Positions 23,334-29,051 of a DNA stretch of 35,152 bases are shown here, piece after piece (within the stretch, counting starts at the first letter, position 1; each line of letters begins with the position of its first letter). Below the pieces are notes generated by a model that saw only the letters and a list, made by a program, of their open reading frames with translations, was not told the DNA's origin and ran no database searches. The stretch is from contig CAZSPC010000009.1 in the NCBI GenBank assembly GCA_964608745.1, forward strand, positions 1 through 35,152, in the 5' to 3' direction. This DNA is from UBA12079 sp964608745. Its GTDB lineage: Bacteria; Patescibacteriota; Minisyncoccia; Phycocordibacterales; UBA12079. Made by a program: the position numbers and the translations under genes.

Positions 23334-23369
23334 TAGCTTTTTTAGAAACGATCGTTTCTAAAAAAGCTA
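23334..23369. repeat. 36-base perfect palindrome; candidate operator
   Basis: TAGCTTTTTTAGAAACGA (23334-23351) is followed immediately by its exact reverse complement (23352-23369), so there is no loop. It is 31-66 bases upstream of the PaaX-like start. As a zero-loop palindrome it fits a dimeric repressor site better than a terminator, but this is inference. Confidence 0.6.
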
Positions 23370-23381
23370 CAAAATACAAAA

Positions 23382-23417
23382 GAAAAACATCTTGGTTATT
23401 TGGCTAAGATGTTTTTC
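23382..23417 (-). terminator. Terminator of the cupin gene
   Basis: GAAAAACATCTT pairs with AAGATGTTTTTC (arms 23406-23417 and 23382-23393), 12 bp, ending in T residues on the minus strand 9 bases after the cupin stop. Confidence 0.75.
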
Positions 23418-23425
23418 GTTTACAT

Positions 23426-23830
23426 TTACTCAGTTGTTACTCCATCAAAATGATCCGCATCGTGGTTTGCTTCTGCGTCTGTTTTGGTTGGATGAATTGT
23501 TCCCTCTTTGTGTTCTGGGGGTGAGTAAATTGTGTATAGCTTCATTACTTCTGTTTCAGAAGTATTGATAATATTGTGTTCTGTTCCGGCTGGTATAACA
23601 ACAGCAAAATCATCTTCGATTACTGTTTCTACTTCATCCAATACAGCTTTTCCAACACCTTCTTCAATTCTAATAAATTGGTCAATGTCCGGATGAACTT
23701 CTGAACCAATTTCTTCCATTGGTTGCAAACTCATCACAACTAACTGACTATTTTTGCCAGTATAAAGCACCTTTCGAAAATTTTCATTTTCTTTTGTTGC
23801 ATCTTCGATGTTATTTATATATCCTTTCAT
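23426..23830 (-). CDS. Cupin-domain protein
   Basis: A small single-domain cupin of 134 residues. Cupin motif 1 is GSEVHPDIDQFIRIEEGVG (residues 42-60) with H46 and Q51 at metal-ligand positions. Motif 2 is DDFAVVIPAGTEHNIIN (73-89) with H85. The length and the sequence KVLYTGKNSQLVVMSLQPMEEIG match a cupin group widespread in bacteria and often unassigned; some relatives are mannose-6-phosphate isomerase-like. The C-terminal tail EANHDADHFDG is His/Asp-rich. It has its own terminator. The reaction, if any, is unknown. Confidence 0.88.
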   Translation of the reverse strand: MKGYINNIEDATKENENFRKVLYTGKNSQLVVMSLQPMEEIGSEVHPDIDQFIRIEEGVGKAVLDEVETVIEDDFAVVIPAGTEHNIINTSETEVMKLYTIYSPPEHKEGTIHPTKTDAEANHDADHFDGVTTE

Positions 23831-23848
23831 ATAATTTTTTCTTCTACA

Positions 23849-23894
23849 GCGAAAAAATTCGCAGATCCACGCAGACTAGACGCAGATAAACGCA
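23849..23894. repeat. ACGCAGA-type short direct repeats
   Basis: Four spaced copies of CGCAGA (for example CCACGCAGACTAGACGCAGAT) follow a small GCGAA/TTCGC hairpin. Similar repeats are common in intergenic DNA of many bacteria. Function is unknown. Confidence 0.5.
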
Positions 23895-23940
23895 GAAGCT
23901 TATTTTTAATTACTTGTAATGTAACTTGAAATTTACTTTT

Positions 23941-23977
23941 CTGGATTGCCACAGGCTAAAGCCTTCGCAATGACGAA
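23941..23977. repeat. Dispersed GGATTGCC...GCAATGACG repeat, copy B
   Basis: CTGGATTGCCACAGGC, TAAA, then GCCTTCGCAATGACG. The ATTGC and GCAAT ends and the AGGC/GCCT centre pair. It lies 6 bases beyond the end of the AbrB-like gene. Confidence 0.7.
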
Positions 23978-23983
23978 TAAAAA

Positions 23984-24151
23984 TTATTTTTTCCAGTCCT
24001 TAATTTTTAATTCCGGTTTTTTGCCTCCAAAAGAGATTTCGAGTTTTTGTCGCTCTCGCCAACCGAATTTTTTAACAAGTTCTTTGGGGATTGTAATTAC
24101 ATAACTATGACTACTGGCTTTTTGTAATTTTCTAACAAATTTTTTTGACAT
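23984..24151 (-). CDS. AbrB/SpoVT-like DNA-binding protein, 55 aa
   Basis: A short ORF. Translation gives a single swapped-hairpin AbrB domain: FVRKLQKASSHSYVITIPKELVKKFGWRERQKLEISF, ending LKIKDWKK. The SYVITIPKELVKKFGW core is the classic AbrB/MazE N-terminal pattern; such proteins bind DNA as dimers and serve as regulators or antitoxins. No toxin gene is adjacent. The ATG at 24151 has no Shine-Dalgarno. A 42-base hairpin (24169-24210) begins 18 bases upstream of the start and could be its binding site. Confidence 0.8.
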   Translation of the reverse strand: MSKKFVRKLQKASSHSYVITIPKELVKKFGWRERQKLEISFGGKKPELKIKDWKK

Positions 24152-24168
24152 AGCTAAATTATATCACA

Positions 24169-24210
24169 TCAGTACGCGCGTCAGTACGAACGTACTGACG
24201 CGCGTACTGA
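24169..24210. repeat. 20-bp perfect inverted repeat with nested CAGTACG units
   Basis: Arms 24169-24188 (TCAGTACGCGCGTCAGTACG) and 24191-24210 are exact reverse complements separated by AA. Each arm itself contains two TCAGTACG units, so the site is a fourfold array of the same 8-mer in two orientations. A further CG extends on the right. It lies between the zinc-ribbon stop and the AbrB-like start. Confidence 0.85.
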
Positions 24211-24214
24211 CGAA

Positions 24215-24370
24215 TTATTTTTCAACATCTTGTTTTTCACCACACCAAGGGCAATACCAAAATTCTTTATTTTCATCAGCATCGGCAATAGACCACCATT
24301 TTTTACAAACACCACAATTAAAATGTGAAAGTTTTTCTTTTGAGATTTTTAGGTTTTTGTTTTTATTCAT
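24215..24370 (-). CDS. Small zinc-ribbon protein, 51 aa
   Basis: The protein consists of a basic leader (NKNKNLKISKEKL) and a zinc ribbon with two CxxC knuckles: C in HFNCGVCKKWW and C in WYCPWCGEK. Such four-Cys ribbons bind one zinc and often nucleic acid or a partner protein. ATG at 24370 is chosen; the frame extends upstream to a TTG without support. It has no Shine-Dalgarno. It is upstream of the AbrB-like gene on the same strand and may be co-transcribed unless the hairpin between them stops it. Function unknown. Confidence 0.7.
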   Translation of the reverse strand: MNKNKNLKISKEKLSHFNCGVCKKWWSIADADENKEFWYCPWCGEKQDVEK

Positions 24371-24372
24371 TT

Positions 24373-24437
24373 TTTGTTTTTTTGCTTGCTTACGCAAGCT
24401 GAAGCCTGGATTGCCACGACTTCGCCTCGCAATGACA
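24373..24437. repeat. Dispersed GGATTGCC...GCAATGAC repeat, copy C (long form)
   Basis: A GCTTGC/GCAAGC hairpin is followed by TGAAGCCTGGATTGCCACGAC, then TTCGCCTCGCAATGAC. The same two-part layout (small hairpin, then the GGATTGCC...GCAATGAC unit) recurs inside murB at 29468-29526. Confidence 0.7.
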
Positions 24438-24444
24438 GATGGTT

Positions 24445-24849
24445 TTATTTTTTATATAACTCAATCCAACCCAAGTCCAACCAGAGTTTTAAGTCATTGT
24501 AAAATTTATTTGTTTGTGATGGTAACTGATTCAAGATTACTTTTATATTTTTTCCTTGTGATAAATTCAAACCAACCGAAAATGCAATCTCTGCAAAAAC
24601 TCCTGGACCGATATATCCTTTTTCTCCATTTTTATCTTCATTTGCAATAAAATGAGTATCAGTCTTGGTTAGGTTTATATAAAAATTTTTGTGAACATGA
24701 GGCCATTCGTCCATAAAAGCATTATCGTTTATTGGATTCGACCAATCTAAAACCTCTAAACCCTCTTTTTTCCAATATTCAAGCCAGTATTTCATTTCCT
24801 TTTCTAAAGAAGCGCTACCTGATATTACGATTTTTTGAGTTTTGGTCAT
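24445..24849 (-). CDS. Nucleoside 2-deoxyribosyltransferase-like (NDT-fold) protein, 134 aa
   Basis: A small soluble protein with the pattern of the NDT/DUF4406-like fold. It starts IVISGSASLEKEMKYWLEYWKKEGLEVLDWSNP, then FYINLTKTDTHFIANEDK, and shows GYIGPGVFAEIAFSVGLNLSQGKNIKVI. The last segment resembles the G-x-G-x-x-x-E-I-x-x-A strand-helix where the NDT catalytic Glu lies; here it would be the Glu in VFAEIAF. The family assignment rests on this motif, so the activity (base exchange or nucleotide hydrolysis) is tentative. No Shine-Dalgarno. Confidence 0.6.
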   Translation of the reverse strand: MTKTQKIVISGSASLEKEMKYWLEYWKKEGLEVLDWSNPINDNAFMDEWPHVHKNFYINLTKTDTHFIANEDKNGEKGYIGPGVFAEIAFSVGLNLSQGKNIKVILNQLPSQTNKFYNDLKLWLDLGWIELYKK

Positions 24850-24878
24850 TTTGTTTTATTTTACAACAACAAATGATG

Positions 24879-24913
24879 CTGGATTGCCACAGGTTAAAGC
24901 CTTCGCAATGACG
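24879..24913. repeat. Dispersed GGATTGCC...GCAATGACG repeat, copy D
   Basis: CTGGATTGCCACAGGTTAAAGCC then TTCGCAATGACG, nearly identical to copy B. It lies 11 bases beyond the secA stop codon. Confidence 0.7.
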
Positions 24914-24924
24914 AAAGAAAGGGA

Positions 24925-27462
24925 TTAATTTTTGCCGTGACACTTCTTAAACTTTTTTCCAGAACCGCAGTGACAAGGATCATTTCGTCCGATTTTTTCT
25001 TGATCTGTCTTTACGATAGGTTTTTGAATCACATCCTCTCGCTCGCTCCCCTCTTTTTCAGCAATAGATTTAGCCTGCTCTTGGGTTGCTTGAAGATTTT
25101 GTTGTTCTCGTACAAACGCTCCTACTCCCATATTTGGAATGAAGTGTAAAATCTTTTCGTTAATTACAAATTGCATTTCTTTAAACATTTGCAAACCTTC
25201 TTTTTTGTACTCAACCAAAGGATCTCTTTGACCATAAGCTCGTAAATTAACTGATGAACGCAAATAATCCATTACCTCCAAATGCTCAACCCAGAGAGTA
25301 TCAATGGTTTGCAACATAAGTCTTCGCATAACAGCAAAAAATTCTTCATCGCCTAGTGTTTGTTTTTTATCGTCGATAACCTTCTCAATATTTTCACGAG
25401 TCCCAAACTCCTTTTCAATTTCCTCTGGTACTGGTTCTTGATAAATTTCATCCAGAATATTAATCAAAGAATTTTCAATATCTTTATTTTCTCCAAATAA
25501 TATTTTTCTTCGTCTTCCATAAACAGTTTTTCTTTGGAAATTCAAAACATCATCATACTTCAAAACATGTTGTCGTGAATCAAAGTTAAAACCTTCAATT
25601 TTCTCTTGAGCTGATTCTAGAGATTTGGTAACAATAGGATTTTTTATTGCTTCGTCTTCCGGAATTCCTAATCGTCCCATCATATTCTTAACAACATCAG
25701 TTGCAAAAACTCTCATCAAAGTATCCTCCATTGATACAAAAAACTGAGTTTCCCCTGGATCACCCTGACGGCCAGAACGACCTCGCAACTGATTATCAAT
25801 TCGACGAGATTCGTGTCTTTCTGTTCCAATTACAAAAAGTCCACCAAGTTTTTTGATCTCCTCTTTTTGTTCATCGGTTGCATGTACACCACCCAGTTTA
25901 ATATCAACTCCACGACCAGCCATATTAGTTGCAACTGTTACTTTTCCTTTCTCACCTGCCTCTGCCACAATTTCTCCTTCTCTATCGTGATTCTTAGCAT
26001 TTAAAACTTCGTGCTTTATTCCTTCGGCATTTAAATATTGAGAGAGTAATTCGTTTTTCTCAATTGACACAGTACCAATTAAAACAGGTTGACCTGTTTG
26101 ATTGAGTTCTTTTACTTTTCGAGCTAGCGCTCTAAACTTTCCATTCTCTGTTTGAAAAATAAGATCGTCTTGATCAATTCTTTGAATATCTCTATGAGTT
26201 GGAATTTCGATTACATCCAAGCCATAAACCTTGTGAAATTCTTCGGCTGAAGTTTGAGCTGTTCCGGTCATTCCAGAAAGTTTTTTGTAAAGCCTGAAAT
26301 AGTTTTGAAATGTAATTGATGCAAAGGTTCGAGATTCTTTTTGTACCTCTAAACCTTCTTTAGCCTCGATAGCTTGATGAAGACCCTCTGACCAGCGTCG
26401 TCCCGGTTGCATTCGACCAGTAAACTCATCAACAATTATCACTTCGCCATTTTTCACAACATAATCTTTGTTATTTTCAAAAAGTGCCTTGGCTCGCACA
26501 GCTGTTTCTAAGTGATGAACAGATTTAATTCCTTTATCGGTATAAATATTTTCAATTCCCAAGGCGTTTTCTGCTTTTTCAATACCAGCATCAGTCATTT
26601 TTATCGCTTTATATTTTTCCTCTACCACAAAATCTTGTTCTTTCACCATTGTCTTGGCAATTTGAGCAAACTTGGCATACAAGTCTTCTGATTCTGTTGT
26701 TGGAGTAGAGATAATCAGAGGGGTTCTGGATTCATCAATTAAAATAGAGTCAATTTCGTCAACGATTGCAAAATTGTATTCCCTTTGTCTGATTTCATCC
26801 TGTCTATATTCAATATTGTCTCTCAAATAATCAAAACCAAATTCATTATTTGTTCCATAAGTAATATCAGCTTCATAAGCTTCTTTTCTTGAGCAAGGTC
26901 TTAAAAATTCTTCAACTATTTTATATGAACCCTCTTCGTCTCTTTCTTGATCTAACTCTTGATGATTTGGATCATAAATGTATGAAGAATCACTGTTTAT
27001 AATACCCACAGACAAACCAAGTGTGGAATAAATTTGTCCCATCCAAACAGCATCCCTTCTGGAAAGATAGTCATTGACAGTAACCACATGAACACCTTTT
27101 TCGGTTAGAGCGTTTAAATATACCGGCAAAGTCCCTACAAGGGTTTTACCCTCACCTGTTCGCATCTCTGAAATTTTTCCTTGGTGCAATACTATTCCCC
27201 CAACTAACTGAACATCGTAATGTCTCTCGCCAAGAGTTCTTTTGGCAGTTTCTCGGACAACAGCAAAGGCTTCGGGGAGTAAGTTGTCTAAGCTTTCACC
27301 GCCTTTCAATCGTTTTTTAAATTCTGTTGTTTTGTTTTTCAAATCTTCATCAGACAAACTTAAAACACCCTCTTCCAGAGAGTTTATTTTATCTACTATT
27401 GGTTGGATTGATTTCAAATATTTTTTATTCTCGTCTCCGAAAAGTTTTTTTAAGAATTGCAT
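24925..27462 (-). CDS. secA: Protein translocase ATPase SecA
   Basis: SecA is the cytosolic ATPase that pushes preproteins through SecYEG. The 845-residue protein is complete. It has Walker A RTGEGKTL (101-108), VHVVTVNDYLSRRDA, GTNNEFGFDYLRDN, the DEID box in AIVDEIDSILIDESRTPLIIS, the preprotein-crosslinking domain, TNMAGRGVDIKLGG, the QLRGRSGRQGDPG finger, and the helical scaffold with the two-helix finger region. It ends in the SEC-C zinc site NDPCHCGSGKKFKKCHG, which binds SecB or ribosomes. Together with secD at the window's left end it gives two parts of the export machine. There is no Shine-Dalgarno. Confidence 0.98.
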   Translation of the reverse strand: MQFLKKLFGDENKKYLKSIQPIVDKINSLEEGVLSLSDEDLKNKTTEFKKRLKGGESLDNLLPEAFAVVRETAKRTLGERHYDVQLVGGIVLHQGKISEMRTGEGKTLVGTLPVYLNALTEKGVHVVTVNDYLSRRDAVWMGQIYSTLGLSVGIINSDSSYIYDPNHQELDQERDEEGSYKIVEEFLRPCSRKEAYEADITYGTNNEFGFDYLRDNIEYRQDEIRQREYNFAIVDEIDSILIDESRTPLIISTPTTESEDLYAKFAQIAKTMVKEQDFVVEEKYKAIKMTDAGIEKAENALGIENIYTDKGIKSVHHLETAVRAKALFENNKDYVVKNGEVIIVDEFTGRMQPGRRWSEGLHQAIEAKEGLEVQKESRTFASITFQNYFRLYKKLSGMTGTAQTSAEEFHKVYGLDVIEIPTHRDIQRIDQDDLIFQTENGKFRALARKVKELNQTGQPVLIGTVSIEKNELLSQYLNAEGIKHEVLNAKNHDREGEIVAEAGEKGKVTVATNMAGRGVDIKLGGVHATDEQKEEIKKLGGLFVIGTERHESRRIDNQLRGRSGRQGDPGETQFFVSMEDTLMRVFATDVVKNMMGRLGIPEDEAIKNPIVTKSLESAQEKIEGFNFDSRQHVLKYDDVLNFQRKTVYGRRRKILFGENKDIENSLINILDEIYQEPVPEEIEKEFGTRENIEKVIDDKKQTLGDEEFFAVMRRLMLQTIDTLWVEHLEVMDYLRSSVNLRAYGQRDPLVEYKKEGLQMFKEMQFVINEKILHFIPNMGVGAFVREQQNLQATQEQAKSIAEKEGSEREDVIQKPIVKTDQEKIGRNDPCHCGSGKKFKKCHGKN

Positions 27463-27477
27463 AAATTTAAAAATTTA

Positions 27478-27520
27478 GGAATAAGGAATGAGGAATGAGG
27501 AATGAGGACTTAGGAATTAG
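27478..27520. repeat. GGAATGA tandem repeats upstream of secA
   Basis: Near-tandem copies of GGAATGA/GGAATTAG lie just upstream of the secA start. Low complexity; no function is evident. Confidence 0.5.
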
Positions 27521-27539
27521 TTTAACACAAATCACTTAT

Positions 27540-27588
27540 TTTTTAAAAACAAAAAACCGCCGAAACGGTTTTTTGCCGTTTGGCGGTT
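27540..27588 (-). terminator. Terminator and 49-bp direct repeat, copy 1
   Basis: AACCGCC pairs with GGCGGTT, with an inner AAACGG/CCGTTT stem, and the minus strand ends in a T run. The 49 bases from TTTTTAAAAAC to GGCGGTT are identical to 28516-28564, which is more than shared function requires and points to duplication. Confidence 0.85.
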
Positions 27589-27610
27589 AAATAACATTTT
27601 TTATTTTCTT

Positions 27611-27776
27611 TTAATCTTCAACTTTCACAGATATAATTTCCTGTGAATTACTAAAGGAAACTACATTAGTTCTACCAATTTGAAAGACAACCCCAGAAAA
27701 ATGTCTAAATGCTTTTATACGACCATCTTTAAACGATACCACCGTTTTTTCAGCATCAAAAATTGATTCCTTTCAT
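27611..27776 (-). pseudogene. Frameshifted small gene (about 54 aa)
   Basis: AGGAG (27782-27786) precedes ATG AAA GGA ATC AAT, but a run of five T residues (minus strand; about 27756-27760) shifts the frame and gives TGA at codon 7. Removing one T restores an open frame, MKGINFDAEKTVVSFK, continuing DGRIKAFRHFSGVVFQIGRT and ending SVKVED. The result is a beta-rich small protein I do not recognise. It may be a disrupted gene, a site of transcriptional slippage, or a sequencing error in the T run. It has the strong Shine-Dalgarno of the orphan class and is followed by terminator copy 1. Confidence 0.6.
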
Positions 27777-27834
27777 TCCTTCTCCTTTATTTTTTAGTTT
27801 TTTTGTATAAAGCAAAGTATATCTACCAACGGTA

Positions 27835-27879
27835 TTACCACCTAACAACCTCAAAGGCAGTGCCTAAATTTGTTTTTTG
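27835..27879 (-). pseudogene. Relic of a murB 3' end
   Basis: The minus strand reads KQKTNLGTAFEVVRW and stop, against QKTDLDIDFEVVVW and stop at the end of murB (29052-29096). I count 36 of 45 bases identical, in the same frame and ending with the stop codon. It directly follows the relE stop. It looks like the remnant of a second murB-type end. Confidence 0.55.
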
Positions 27880-27890
27880 TTTTGTAGCAA

Positions 27891-28166
27891 CTATCTCTTT
27901 CTAAAATATTTTTTATAAACCTCACTATCATTTCTTTTCCCGATTAACAAGATATTTAAAGTTTTGTTTTGTATTTCGTATATAATTCTAAATTCACCGA
28001 CATCAACACAAAAAGCGTCATCGCCTCTCAGTTGCCATGAATCACCAGGAAAAGGCTCTTTTGTTAGCAAGAGAATTTTTGAAAAAATTTGCTTAAATTG
28101 TTTAGGAGAAAGTTTGTCAAGAAATTTTTTATTCGTTTGTTTTGCCAAGTTTATTTTAAGCGTCAT
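27891..28166 (-). CDS. RelE/ParE-family toxin
   Basis: A 91-residue protein of the RelE superfamily, whose toxins cut mRNA at the ribosome or inhibit gyrase. The fold pattern is clear: FLDKLSPKQFKQIFSKILLL, then PFPGDSWQLRGDDAFCVDVGEFRIIYEIQNKTLNILLIGKRNDSEVYKKYFRKR. The WQLRG, GEFRIIYEI and IGKRNDSEVYK blocks match RelE toxins of the mRNA-cleaving type, with basic residues near the end. The ATG at 28166 overlaps the antitoxin by 11 bases, so translation is coupled. The in-frame TTG just before it is rejected. Confidence 0.9.
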   Translation of the reverse strand: MTLKINLAKQTNKKFLDKLSPKQFKQIFSKILLLTKEPFPGDSWQLRGDDAFCVDVGEFRIIYEIQNKTLNILLIGKRNDSEVYKKYFRKR

Positions 28167-28440
28167 CAAATTCTTTTAATCTCTCTCTAAAATAAGCATC
28201 TGTTTGGGACACTCCAAGCATCCCAGATTTACGAGCTTTTTTTGCCATCCCAGACCAATATGCATCATCGAGCATCATCAATCTATTATATTCTGATTCA
28301 GAAATCATAATAACATTTCCAGACAACCCTTGTTTAACAATCTTAATAGGAGTTGAGAAAGCTTTTTCAACGACCTTAGACAAATTTCCTCTTGCTTTAG
28401 AAATAGGAAAGGTTGGTATTGTTTGTGTTGTTGTATCCAT
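28156..28440 (-). CDS. Phd/YefM-family antitoxin
   Basis: A 94-residue antitoxin that should bind its own promoter through the N-terminal domain and mask the RelE-type toxin through its C-terminus. The Phd/YefM core is present: FPISKARGNLSKVVEKAFSTPIKIVKQG, then NVIMISESEYNRLMMLDDAYW. A toxin-binding tail follows (GVSQTDAYFRERLKEFDDA). It is the first gene of the pair. There is no Shine-Dalgarno; its -10 box ends 9 bases before the ATG, within three repeats that probably form the operator. Confidence 0.9.
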   Translation of the reverse strand: MDTTTQTIPTFPISKARGNLSKVVEKAFSTPIKIVKQGLSGNVIMISESEYNRLMMLDDAYWSGMAKKARKSGMLGVSQTDAYFRERLKEFDDA

Positions 28441-28441
28441 A

Positions 28442-28477
28442 ATAGTAACATTGTAACAAATTGTAACATTTGTGCAA
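28442..28477 (-). promoter_or_regulatory. Promoter and repeat operator of the toxin-antitoxin pair
   Basis: On the minus strand TTGCAC (28472-28477), 16 bases, then TACAAT (28450-28455). The -10 overlaps three direct copies of TGTTACAAT-like sequence (28460-28468, 28450-28458, 28442-28450). This is the arrangement expected for an autorepressed antitoxin promoter, with transcription starting near the ATG. Confidence 0.65.
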
Positions 28478-28485
28478 GATAAAGT

Positions 28486-28526
28486 TTTAAAAAATTCAGA
28501 CGCCTTGCTTCTGAATTTTTAAAAAC
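28486..28526. repeat. AT-rich hairpin beside the toxin-antitoxin promoter
   Basis: TTTTAAAAAATTCAG and CTGAATTTTTAAAA pair with one bulge around an ACGCCTTGCTT loop. It overlaps the start of direct repeat copy 2. Confidence 0.5.
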
Positions 28527-28564
28527 AAAAAACCGCCGAAACGGTTTTTTGCCGTTTGGCGGTT
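28516..28564 (-). terminator. Terminator and 49-bp direct repeat, copy 2
   Basis: Identical over 49 bases to 27540-27588. It ends the lipoprotein transcript, 6 bases beyond the stop. Confidence 0.85.
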
Positions 28565-28570
28565 GAGTTG

Positions 28571-28996
28571 TTATTTTTTCTTTTTCATATTCATATATTC
28601 AATCTTTTCTTGTTTTTGGTCTTGTTTTCGGAGTGGTACAATAAAAACCACTTGCGGAGAAAAAGAATCGTTGAGGCCGGACACCCAAAGTTTTTTATTT
28701 TTGTCTGCCCAAATAGCTAAATAAATCACGCCGTGGTATTTATTAGCGATGTTTGGGCGTGCATAAGAAAACTTTGCAATCCTAGGATTCGACCTCGAAA
28801 TCCATGGATCTTCCGGAGTATCAATACCAAACGACGATCCCGATCTAAAATTAAACACCCACAAAGTTTCTTCCCAATTAGGAAGCTGGGATACATTATA
28901 CGTAGCGGCTTCTATCGAAGAGTCTTGCTCATTATAGCAACCACTTAAACCTAAAGCCAAAACAACGATTACAAAAAATATCATTTTTCTTAACAT
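28571..28996 (-). CDS. Putative lipoprotein, 141 aa
   Basis: A signal peptide (MLRKMIFFVIVVLALG) is followed by the lipobox LSGC with Cys20, so the mature protein should be lipid-anchored outside the cytoplasmic membrane. The mature part is beta-rich (NWEETLWVFNFRSGSSFGIDTPEDPW, GVIYLAIWADKNKKLWVSGLND) and ends in a Lys-rich tail. I do not recognise the domain. The ATG at 28996 is set by GGAGGG six bases upstream. It follows murB by 55 bases and ends at the duplicated terminator. The short, Shine-Dalgarno-led form fits the orphan class of the window. Confidence 0.8.
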   Translation of the reverse strand: MLRKMIFFVIVVLALGLSGCYNEQDSSIEAATYNVSQLPNWEETLWVFNFRSGSSFGIDTPEDPWISRSNPRIAKFSYARPNIANKYHGVIYLAIWADKNKKLWVSGLNDSFSPQVVFIVPLRKQDQKQEKIEYMNMKKKK

Positions 28997-29051
28997 AACA
29001 CCCTCCATATTTTGAGATTTTAAGTTATTCTTTCTTTTTTCTATGTAAAAA

